This document shows, in pieces, positions 22,523 through 33,855 of a DNA stretch of 64,000 nucleotides. The translations under genes were made by a program, and so were the position numbers. Position 1 is the stretch's first letter, and each line of letters begins with the position of its first letter. The stretch lies in assembly GCA_009103225.1 (NCBI GenBank), contig RHPI01003156.1, forward strand, positions 474,537 through 538,536, given 5' to 3'. Under the pieces are notes generated by a model. The model made no database searches. It was not told where the DNA came from and saw only the letters and a list, made by a program, of their open reading frames with translations. The DNA comes from Chlorokybus atmophyticus. Taxonomy: Eukaryota; Streptophyta; Chlorokybophyceae; Chlorokybales; Chlorokybaceae.

Positions 22523-23643
22523 TCACGTGGTCTCCCCAGTGCCAGCATTGCCTGCGTTGCTATTGTCATCATTGTTGTAATCCTCGAGCGCGCGCATGGC
22601 GTCGTTCAGGTGTCGCATCACGAGGTCCAGCTTCTGCAGCGACAGCTCCGCGCCCTTCTTGGCCGCGTAGTCGCTGTTCTCGTAGGGGCGGTATTCGGAG
22701 AGGGAACGGATCTCGTCGCGGAGGGTCGTCTGGATCTCCTGAAGAGAGGAAAGACAAGGCATAGGGGATGGTTTGAGACCTCAATCTGATCATGTGTGTC
22801 ACATGCACTGAGTATACGATTGTGCGCGTGCGCTGCATGCGTGCGGCTGTGGATGTGCTTGCGTGTGCATGCGTGTGAGTGTGAGTGTGCGCGCTTGCGT
22901 GTATGTGTGTGCTTGCATATGTATGTCAATGTTTCTAAGATGTGCTCTGTTGTAATCACACAGTTTGGTCTCCATCTGCTCTCACCTGGACTCCCTGGGC
23001 AAACGTCCGGACCTGCTGCAGGACGGCCTCCGCGTTGACCCCGCCGCTCGCGCTGGCCAGCTCCTCGCAGGCTCGCGCGGCCGCGCTCACCACTTCCACA
23101 ACACGCTGCGCAGAGGTGGTGAGATGGAGTAACCGACTAACTACTTTTTACAAGAAAGCATGTGGCATAAATGGAGCAACAACGCCTTGACAGTGCATCA
23201 ACTATCGAGCAACAAAGCATGCAAGCCAGCTGGTTGGCGAGCGTGTGTACGAACGTGTAGAGCATTCGTAAGCAAGCAATGGATGCCACGAATGCATGCA
23301 GTATCAAAGCTAGAGCGCATACGCGTATGTATCTGTGCGCATTCTACTATCATGCAGTCGGAGACGGAGCCAAGCTCAAGCACAGGATGAATAAAAGCTG
23401 CAAACATCCCATATCTGAGGTGATAGACTATGCCAGCATCTAGCTAGCGGTTGAAACAGCACAGCACAGAGCACGCAAGCAAGCAGACAGGAAGGTGCAT
23501 GCAGGCATGCCACAAGCACCGCCTACCTGCTCAGCGTTCTGCAGCGCCTGCAGCGCCGGCGGCGCCCTTCCCGCAGGATCATTGCCCGCCGCCGCCCCGC
23601 CCCCGCCGCCTACCCCTCCCAGCATCCCCGGCGCCCCCGCCAT
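22523..23643 (-). CDS. MED11: Mediator complex subunit 11
   Basis: The three exons (transcript order) are 23643-23527, 23105-22986 and 22738-22523, with GT-AG introns in phase 0; 150 aa. The protein is a head-module subunit of Mediator, which links transcription factors to RNA polymerase II. A Gly/Ala-rich N-terminus (residues 1-30) precedes the conserved helical core: LQALQNAEQRVVEVV, an EELAS segment, then QEIQTTLRDEIRSLSEYRPY with DYAAKKGAELSLQKLD and VMRHL. This matches plant MED11 in order and length (about 115-150 aa). Exon 2 starts exactly at the conserved RVVEVV. The gene shares a 112-bp divergent intergenic region with the DUF2520 gene. Confidence 0.88.
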
Positions 23644-23755
23644 GCTGGGCCAGAGCTGATGAGCTGCACTTGAAGCCTGCCGCGCTTGCCGTCCTCGTTG
23701 CCGTTGCCGTTGTTGTGGGCGACGGCGGTTTTGGTAGTGGGATCGAGCGTCAAGG
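23644..23755. promoter_or_regulatory. putative bidirectional promoter, MED11 / DUF2520 gene
   Basis: Only 112 bp separate the two start codons, which face away from each other. The segment is GC-rich with GTTGCCGTTGCCGTTG repeats and no TATA box. Shared control is inferred from spacing alone. Confidence 0.5.
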
Positions 23756-25687
23756 ATGGGCCTCGGCCGTGTGGCTGTGGTGGGCGCGGGGTCGGTGGGC
23801 CAGGCTGTGGCGCGGCTGCTGGCATCGTCGTCGTCGGGTGAAAGTGAAAATGCGGTGCGGGTTGTGCTGGGCGCCAGGAGGCCCGAGGCGGCTGCCGCCA
23901 CCTTGGCCAAGGCGGAGCCTGCTCTCTTTGACGCTGGCAGCATCGCCGTCGCGGAGACGCCCGTGGATGCCGCCGCCCAGGCGGACCTCGTCCTGCTCAC
24001 CGTGCCGGACGGCGCCATCTCGCAGGCAAGGCAGCAATGTATGGACAGCTGGCTGCCATTCGGAGGCAACGCTTGAGTGTTTAGATGAAATGCCCCCCAT
24101 GCATGCAGAACTTCCCACTGGTTTGGAAAAAAACAGGCGTCTGCACTGTGGGCAACTTGTACCAATGGAGGCATAGCACATGTGTGCTGATATTACAGTC
24201 CTGTGAGCGTGCAATGGCAATTAACAATGGAATTGGTGAGTGCGCAATTATGGAACTGACTAACTATGAGTCGATCAGTCATCAGTGGTGCAATTGTGGG
24301 TATGCATCTTGTTGGCATGCACACTCCCTACTACCATACATCAAGCTACTCGTAGTACTGTTGCCTACTGCATGCCCTATAACATGCCATGCACGTGTAT
24401 TGGAACGTGCGCATAACTTTGGCTCCCACCATTGCCTACCTAATACTTCAACCAAGTCACACCATTCACCAGGTTTGCAGTGATCTTGTTCGCGAGGGCG
24501 CCTTCCACTCCAAGCCAACAGTCGCCCACTGTTCCGGCGCGTTGACCTCCCATGCTGCTCTCGGAGCTGCCGCGAGCGCCGGCTGCCTCATCGCATCCGC
24601 GCACCCGCTGCTGACCTTCCCGGACGCCGATGCCGGAGTGCGGCGACTTCCCGGAGCCTACTGGTTTTGTGAAGGTGATTGTTGGCTTGGGTGCGTTGGC
24701 ACACGGGTGCAATGCATGTATGCGGGCGTGTGCGTGCGTGCGTGCGTGCGTGCGTGCAGATGATGCAACGTCAAGGTGTAACACTGCTTCTTGCAAAGGC
24801 AGTCCCGAAGCGTTGGCAGTTGTGAAGCCGCTTGTGACAGCAGTCAAGGGTCGGTACGTGGAGATCGAAGCGCAGCGCAAGGTGCTTTATCACGCGGCGG
24901 CAGTGATGGCAAGCAACTACACTGTCACGCTCTTAGGTGAGCAAGTTGTCAGCTTGTTGATGTCATGATTGGCTGCGTGCAACTGCATTGTGCCGGGCGC
25001 TTGCATTCGTATAATACTGGTAAACTGTTCTGGATTTGTTAGAGCCGCCAGTATGTGCTCGCTGCCTAGGCACAATGCAGTGTTTGTATTGGTAGTACCA
25101 TACACTATCATTGGGCACCCATGTAACAAGCCGACTAAAAGCTGAAGACGCACTGCAGATATGGCTAGCTCCGTCGCAGCGGAAGCAGGCATTGATCGCA
25201 GGCTGTTTATGACTGCCGTTGAACCGCTTGTGCAAGCTACGGTACGAGGCACACACTCACCATTACGTATACACGCCGTAGTGTCATCTGGTGTACGCAC
25301 ATACATATGCACACCACAATTGACTATTCTGCTCTCAACAGGTTGACAATGTTTTCAGAATGGGCGCCACGGATGCACTCACTGGCCCCATTGCACGAGG
25401 TGACGTTGACACTGTTCGCGCGCATCTGGCTGCCCTTCGCCTAGGTGCCAGCAAAGGGGACCATGAGCAAGACAGTGGCAGGCGAGTGCGGCTAGCTGTA
25501 TGTGTTGTGCATGCATGCACTGCAGGTTGTGACACATGCATTTATCCCTTGCAGGGCGGAAGCTATGTATCGAGCTCTAGGGGCTTCCACTGTGCAGCTT
25601 GCAGCGAGGAATGGCACCGTTGGTGACGAGGAGCAAGAAGAGCTGCGGCGTTTGTTCTCTCAGTTGCACCTTCCCGAGCGGGGTTGA
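23756..25687 (+). CDS. Rossmann-fold / DUF2520 dehydrogenase-like protein
   Basis: The six exons are 23756-24025, 24473-24674, 24799-24936, 25159-25241, 25342-25481 and 25555-25687; 321 aa. Introns 1 and 5 begin with GC (CAG/GCAAGG and CAG/GCGAGT); the frame requires both. The N-terminal NAD(P)-binding domain starts GRVAVVGAGSVGQAVARLL (GxGxxG) and continues through ADLVLLTVPDGAI. The middle has VAHCSGALTSHAAL and ASAHPLLTFPD, and the C-terminal helical DUF2520 region includes ALYHAAAVMASNY-like VLYHAAAVMASNYTVTLL and RGDVDTVRAHL. The family resembles pyrroline-5-carboxylate and ketopantoate reductases, but its substrate is not established. No signal peptide is seen. Confidence 0.88.
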
Positions 25688-26932
25688 ACCGTAGTTGGAG
25701 GGGGAGAACGTGCAAAGTGACAACCAATGATGCGTGGCTTAGCTTCCGGTGAGTGACCCCAATACAGAGGACAAGACAGTGACCATGGTCTGGAGAGCCG
25801 TAGTCCACATCTTCAAGCAGAACACGATCGACAATGCAAGTGCCCAGCGCAAGTGGTCATGGTTGAGGAAATAGATGCGAGAGGATGTGAAGATTGTCAT
25901 GCAATGGTGGTGGGACAGGGTTAGTTAATGAGCAACCAATGCAATGGCACAGCAGCAGGCGCCGCCATCCCACTTTTCTCTAGGACGCTGTCCAGGAAGC
26001 GCACGCTGCCAATGCTTCTGTCGCGTGGGTTTCTGGTTGAAGTGTCCGGCGTGTCCAGCAAAGGTGTGGAGCTGTGCTAGGCACTTGCAGTTCAAAGCAT
26101 GACAGACACGACCGTGACATCCTTTCAGCGTCGACAGCTGAGACAGCGTGTTGGACAAGAAGTGGAAGCCTCTGCAGGTGTTGATTTTGGAGCAGGCAAC
26201 AACTAGAGCCCGCATGGTCTATCAGTTTACTATTGCTCCGCTGCCCTATACAAGTATTATGATCTACGTGCATGACTGTGTAGACTTGCTGTGACTTGAG
26301 TTCGCGACAGATGCCACCATGTGCAACCTGCAGATAGTTGCGTAGGGACTTACATAAACAACGGCAAAGCCTGTTCAGTGTACTTACAGATCCTGTTGGC
26401 ATCCTACAGCTGCTTTGCTTTGTAGATAGTATCCTCCTAATACACAGCGAATGGGCAGTTGCATGTCAAATCAGCGTCCATGGCTACGTGCAGAGATGTG
26501 CCCACACATACATACATAACACAGCATGCTATATATTATGCACAGGCGCAAGCACACGCGCGCAAGTGCACCACATCATGCATCACACGGCACAGACGCA
26601 AGCAAGCCTAGAGCAATGCGGCGCAGCCATGCACACAAGCACATGCCAGCACATAGGCAATAGCCCCAACCAGATAACGCTTTTTGCAGCTTACTCTGCT
26701 GCGCATAGAGAACTGCAAGTCAACTCCTGAACAACACATGTTCATGTGTTGAATCGCACACCCTCCGCAGGTGAAAGCATTCCATAACAGTTAGTAGTCA
26801 GCACGCACCGGTGGAGTCCGCTTGCAGTGCAATCACCAACCATTTATTCACAATCGCAAGAATGTGCGTTTCTACCTACCGGTCCCCCTACCACCTTGCT
26901 ACTGACATGATGTACACAACCCCACATCGGTG
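25688..26932. other. convergent intergenic region, no gene recognised
   Basis: The region lies between the DUF2520 and EML stop codons. Minus-strand open stretches at 25925-26215 and 25980-26402 overlap each other in different frames and lack motifs or low-complexity bias. They could be part of a poorly conserved gene, but nothing supports it. 26520-26660 is rich in CACGCA/GCACAC words. Confidence 0.45.
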
Positions 26933-29900
26933 TTATTGCTTGAACAACCACTGCGCCAGCGCCGTATCCGCCCCACCCGCGCTGAACACGAAGCGGTTGT
27001 CGCCGCCAGAGAACCGCACCGTCGTGACGTGCGAAGAATGACCACCGTAAAGCTTCGGCTTGCCCTGCAGGCAAAATACAAAGGTGAGTGCTATGGATGC
27101 GTGATTGACTTGTTGTGTGGGTCACAAGTGTGATCGCTGTCCGCATGGTATGTGACATCGTGTGGTTGCTTTTCGTGTTGATGTTATGGTGCTGATATGT
27201 ATGGACAATAGGCTATACTCGTCTTTGATGCTTGCCCTCATGAGCTCGCTCACACGCGCGCGTGTGTACGTGGACATAACAACAACAGGCCACTACATGT
27301 GAACTTTTGTTCTACACACAACTTCAGCAACACCACACTCACCCCGAGCGCGGGGTACTTGAACAGTGAGACCATCCCAAAGTCGTCTCCCGTCACGAGG
27401 CAGCGCTCGCTGCGGCTGCGATCCACCGAGTTCACGTCCGTGCCGTCCGCGTTCTTCGGCCAAATCCCTGTTTGTTTGATTAGATGGACAACGTGGAAGT
27501 TATCATCATCAACACAGCTGCATGTCAACTTGTTGAAAGTAAACACGCAAGCGCACCAATGACGGGCCACCCGAGCACTCCCGTGTACGTCGCCCACTGC
27601 TCGTCCTTGCAAGACGAGCCAAACTTGATTTGCTTGCCCTTGGGCATCTCCCCTGATTCACAGCGTAACTTATATCAGGACCCTTTGCCAGTGTGCTGTT
27701 GGCTCCTGATTATCAAGTTCTTATAACAACTCACTCAAGACAGGTAGTGCGATAGTTATACTCCAGACTATAATTGCGAGCATGATAAGTCACACTTACA
27801 GAAGAGCAGCTCATAATCCCCAGAGTTTGTAAACAGCTTGCTCCCGTCTTTCGACCAGTTCATGTGCGTGATGAACGAAGAGTGTCCCTGCACCACATAG
27901 ACAGCACACATTTGTACTTGTCCACCAACACCGACACCCAACATAACCCCACCCAACATTATACTTCCTCTCACCTTGCATATGCCGACGCGTTTGTAGT
28001 CCCGCTGGCACTCGTAGACATCGACAAAGTTGTCGTGGGTCCCCACGGCCACGTGCGCTCCGTCGGGACTCCACTTGATGTCAGACACCCACTCCTGACG
28101 GTGCGCTAACTCCTTCACCACCTCCAGCGTGGAAGCGTCCATCACAAACACCTGCGTGCGTGCGTGCGTGCGTGCGTGTGTGGATGCGTGCGTGCTCAGG
28201 TCGTTGCATGCCTGCAACAGTCTCCAACAATGCAGCACTCACCTTCCCGTTGAACATGCCGGCCGCGAGCGTGTCGCCCGCGGGACTAAACGCCACGAAC
28301 CGCACGCATCCCGTATGAAAAGAAGTCCTCGCTATATCCTGTTTTCAGACTAAGAGTGTGAGAAAGGTGCATCCCAGCCTTTGACACCTTCATACCCACG
28401 TCCACGTTACCTGCCACGCTTTCCTCGGCACCATCTCTTTGGCTGCCAGCAGCCGTCTCTTCTCCCCGTCCCAGATGCGCACGGTCCCGTCGTCCCCCGC
28501 AGTCGCCACCATCGCAGATGCGCCGTCTCGATGACCGGGGTGGGACGCAACGCCCCACACCTCGCCCTCGCCGTGACCCTGGGGGCGTGAGGACGCGCGT
28601 ATGTGTGCGTGTGCGAGCGTGTACGCGTGTATGTGTTGGTGCGCATGCATGTGTGGTCACCACACAGTGACTGGCTTTGTGCGCATAGGGGGTGCGTGCG
28701 TGCGTGCGTGCGTGGTGCTCGTATATGTGTGCGCACACGTGCGTGCAAAGTAAACATTGCAAACTCGTACTTGTATCAACAGGGCCGGTTTGCCGGATGT
28801 GTCGATTTCATGTATCTCCCCGCTGGCAGTGCCCACCAGCACGCGGTCTCTTGAGGCCGCGTACAAGCTCCGGACCGACACCGTCCAACCCTGTAACAGA
28901 AGTAAACACTCAGCGATGCACTGTCTCTGACTTGCCAGCATGTAGCATACTTGTGTCGAGTGGGTGATGGTGATGGTTCGCCAACACACGCACAGACACA
29001 CACGCGCACACGCACACACACGCGCACACGCACGCGCACACGCACACGCACACGCATACACGCGAACGCAGACAGACACACACATACACGTGCACTCGCA
29101 CGCATGCGCACGTGCTCGCGCATGCAGATGCATATCACATCCTCGTCAAGCATGCGCGAGTGCACACATACTTGTATCGGGTGGGCGATGGGTACGGTTC
29201 GCGTCACCGACCAGTCCTTCGTTGACCACATTTTCACGCAGCCGTCGCTCCCGCCGGTCACGAGCACACCCTCCACATAAAACAATGAATGCGCCCCATC
29301 CTACACACGGGACATGTACGAGTCATGTTGTGTCATCTACTCCATGCTGCAATGCATAATACCAACCTTGTGCGCGTTTGGTATGACTTTTGACAGCGAT
29401 GGGCCAGTGAACAGGTAGAGGCTGCCGTCGCGCGTGCCAATAACAGTCTAGGGGGAAGAAACCACAGCAAGCACACCTCATGAGAATGTTGTTGTGTGAT
29501 TCTCCCCTCACCTATACAGCTTGCTTTCTTGTGCAACGCGCAATCATAACCAACACGTGTACACATGCGTGTTACAACGACTCACCTGACCGGGACCAAT
29601 GAACGCAGACGTGTAGAAAGGCTGCAGCTTCCCGCTCCCGCTGATGATACCCATCTTGGGCGCCAACTTGGTCCCCTACACACAGAACCCAACATGTTGA
29701 TTTGGTTGTTGCTCACTCTTGGTAAGGACAAGCGCACACACGCGCGCGCACATGCGCACACACGCACACGCGCACACACACGCACGCGCACACGCACGCA
29801 CGCACGCACACACGCACAACACAACACCTCTCCCCTCACCTTGCTCAAGTCCTTGGGCGCCTCGCAGAACTTCACATGTTTCATCCCCGTCGTCACGATC

Positions 29901-32900
29901 CCCCCCCACTCCCCCCAATTGACGTGCACGATCCTGTTCTTGTCCCCCTTCCAGGTGGCGAGCAGGGCCTCGGTCCCCCACTCGTACAGCCCGACCGAGT
30001 GGTCGTCGTCCAGACCCACGGAGGCCAGGTAGCGACCGCAGGGGGAGAAGGAGAGGGAGACCACCGCGCGCTTGTGGAAACCGAGCATGGTTGCAGCAGC
30101 CTAGGAATGAAACATCGTGTTGTGTTGGGTGTTACCATATCATCATCCCCCTTCCCCCTCCTTCTCTTACCCCCCCTCTCCCCCCAACATGTAGGCAGTT
30201 GAGTTGAAGTGTATGAACACTTCAAACTTTTGTCAGTCGTAGGGTAACAACTGTAGTGTGCTAAAAGACACAGCAGCTGTAGTATAGTGCAGTAGTAGAA
30301 TGCAGCGTGCTACGAAAGGTGTAGTGTCACACGCTACACATGCTGCAATGTGACAGTACTGCTGTATGTGTGACACTACAGTTGTGATAGCACACTACAA
30401 CTGTGTTACGCTACAGTACTGTTACACTACAGCAGTTGCGGTGTGTGACCGTTAAAAAAAAGGGGTAAATCTTACCTGCATTGTGCTTGAGTCCCAGACG
30501 ATGATCTTGGGTTGGCGGCCGATCTCGCCGGTGGCAAACAGGACGCCCTTGGGATGCCGAGCCATGCTGTGGACATAACAGGAGCAGATCAGCACGCAAG
30601 CACGCACATGCGCACATCTGTGCATATGCGCACGCGAGCACAATCGCACACACACAGACACACAGACACACGCATCTGCGCGCATGCGCACACACATCGA
30701 CTTCAACAAACGCATGGTCGTACCACAGGATGTCGTCCGTGTTGCCTTCAGCGTTGTCACTCATGGGGTCATCGGTGATGAACCGCTGCGCATGCTTCTC
30801 CTTGTTGTACACAACACCCCACGCCGCCACGTGGTACGCCACGTCGCCCGCCGCCGTGTAGAACACGTTGTTGCGGGTATCGTAGCCCCGATACCCATAC
30901 ACCCACTACACAAGAAGAGAAAGCAAACAATCGTCATTACACGCACGCACATTGAGTTCATGTTGGGTTTTTGCGCGTGCGCGCGCGCGAGCGCGCGCAT
31001 GCGCACACAACAACAACAGCAACAACAACTCACTTGTAGTTGTAGCGACTCCCCCGGCATCTCATAACTCGGCGTATACTGGCTCGGCGGGAACGTCTGT
31101 CCGAGGCACGGTCTCCCCACCATGGGCGACTTCATCCCCTTGACGGCCCCCAGCTCCCTGACGGAGTGGTTCTTGTAAGGGTTGGGTATCCCCTCGAGCG
31201 CGTTGGCGGGCTGGTAGGAAGGGACCCCGCCGTCGATGCCGGTCTGGGACATGAGCACCAGCTTGTTGCCGCGGGACTGATCCAAAGAAGAAGTCTCCTC
31301 GGAGGACTCGTCGTCGGAGTCGCCTGAAACACGGCACGGATAAGTTAGCGTGGGCTAGTGCACTCGGCCATGTTGGTGGCATGTGCTCGCATGGGACTGC
31401 ATGTTGGTCATTGCGCGTGTGAGTATGCGCTTGCCCATGTGCATATGTGAGTGTGTCTGAGGCTACCACTACTTCTCCCTGTCACCTCCATTGTCTTCTT
31501 CATTGGGTTGAAGGTGTCGCCACTGGAAGATGCATCGATCCCCACCTCCGGTCGACATCAGATACTTGTCATTTCCACTGAACGCCACGTTCGTGACGTG
31601 AGCAGAGTGCCCCTGATACTTCTTATAATCCGCCTGCATGGAATCAAACCAACACGCACATCAGCAATGTGTACCATATTGCAATGGTACACATGCACTC
31701 ACTCGTGCGACGTCTGAGGGGAATCGGAATAGCTTGATGAGTCCAAAGTCGTCCGCGGAAGCAAGCACGCACTCGTCCTCCCACCAGGCGCCCTGGCGGG
31801 TCCGAGCGCACGCGTTGATGTCGGAACCGTCCGCCTCAGAAGGCCAGATGCCCTGGTGTGGGGAGTGAACACGGGATGTAAGAGTTATCATGGATGTTCC
31901 CTGGAAGTTTGTGCACAGATGCACAACATTCGGCTGGACACAAGCGGGCGCACAAGCAAGCACATGCATGCACTGACACGCGCGCACACAGGCAGGCACA
32001 CACAGACATGCACTGACACGCGCACAGATACACACCTACAAGGGCACCCACATGCAAGCATACACACACGCACGCACGTATGCACGCACACACAGACACA
32101 TCCAAATAGCAGCAACCCTCAACACTCACACACATGCACACGCTCCCACCGGCGCTGGCGCTCACACTCACTTACCTGTGTAGGCCACGCTATAGTGCAT
32201 GTGAAGGTGTGCCAGTCTGCGTCCCTCAGCTCCGAGGAGTTCTTAATCTGCTCGCCTGAAGGCATGCGCCCTAGGCAAAGAGGCGAAGGAGTGAAGGTCA
32301 GCTGGGTGCAACAACCACTGTCAACAACGTCATTCTTGCGTGCATGTGCGCGCGCACGAGTGTGCTTGTGTGTGAGGTATCCTCACAGAAGAGGAGCTCG
32401 TTGTCGGCGCTGTTGGTCTGCAGGAACATGCTATCTGCGCTCCAGTCCATCTGTGTCACGGATGCCGTATGCCCCTGTTGCACGCATAACGTATCATCAA
32501 CACTAGCACCGACACCATCAACACTATCAACAACATCAACAACAAGAACAAGCAGCTTGCCTCGCAGCGTGCCAGGAACTTGTACCCGCCGTCGTCCTTG
32601 CCGGCCCCCCTATACACATCATACACGCCAACATACCGATCGTGCGACCCCACCGCCAGATACTTCCCGCATGGCGAGTACTTCAACTGCAACACAACCT
32701 TCACATCACAACCCCACCACCACCACACCCACAACAATATGATCATCATACCTGTGATACCCACTCTTTCCCGTGTTGTATCTGCGTGATCTGCGTTGCC
32801 GTGACCCCGTCGAACACGAGCACCTGGCCCCGGAAGGTCCCCACGGCCAAGTGGGCGTTCTTCGGGTGGAACGCCACGCTGCGGCAGCGCTGGGGGGTCT

Positions 32901-33026
32901 TCTGCAACCTGGGTGGGAGGTGACGGCGTGTGCGTGTGCGTGTGCGTGTGCGTGTGTTTGCGTGCATGCACGCGCGCGTGCACACACACAAGCATGCGCA
33001 CGCATGCGCGCGTGCGCACACACAGA

Positions 33027-33103
<77 letters not shown>

Positions 33104-33814
33104 TCCCCCACACCCTCACCTCAGCAATCTCCTTTGCGTGATGCTCCACACCCTCACGCTCCTGTCATCCGACGCCGTGGCAAACACATCCCTGGTCGCA
33201 TGACAATCCACTCCCCACACCTCCCCCATGACCACTCCCTTCTCTTTATCCAGCGCCCCCGCGTGCCCCTGAGCCACGAGCTTCCTATTGCTTTTATACC
33301 CATCTTCAGTTGATAAATCGAACTCGTAGATCTCGCTGCTCTTGGTGCCCACGGCGAGGCGTTTGCGGGTGGAGTCGTAAGCGATGGCTTTGACGCAGGG
33401 GGAGCGGCCGTCCGGATAAGAGAGAGCGTGGTTCTGGTCGTCGACGAGACTGGCGGAGGACTTGGACATGTCGATGGAGAAACGGAGCTCCATGAAGGGG
33501 TTGTAGAAGTTGACCTGAAGGAGGGGGGAGGGGCGGAAGGAAAGGGGGTGTTGGGGGTTGGGGTGAGCGGGGTAAAGTGTGTGTGAGTTTTGGAGGAGAG
33601 ACAAACCAGCACGCACGCAATTGCACGCGGAGTGGAGTGTTCAATTTTATATATGCGCGCATGTATATGTGCGTATACACCCGCACGCGCGGACAAGTAC
33701 TCACGCGTGCCCGTGCACGCACGCACATGCACATGCACATACATATGCATATGCATGCGCTTGTGCGTGCATACATGCACGCGCACGCAAGCACAGACAG
33801 ATCAACACACGAAG

Positions 33815-33855
<41 letters not shown>

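Noticed and set aside
23440-24176. Overlapping 240-codon ORFs on both strands
   Set aside because: They cross MED11 exon 1, the divergent promoter and DUF2520 exon 1; only the short in-frame parts match known families.
28657-29359. Val/Cys/Arg repeat ORFs
   Set aside because: CA/CG microsatellite in an EML intron.
32746-33313. Arg-Glu and Leu-Ser repeat ORFs
   Set aside because: The GA tract at 33027-33101.
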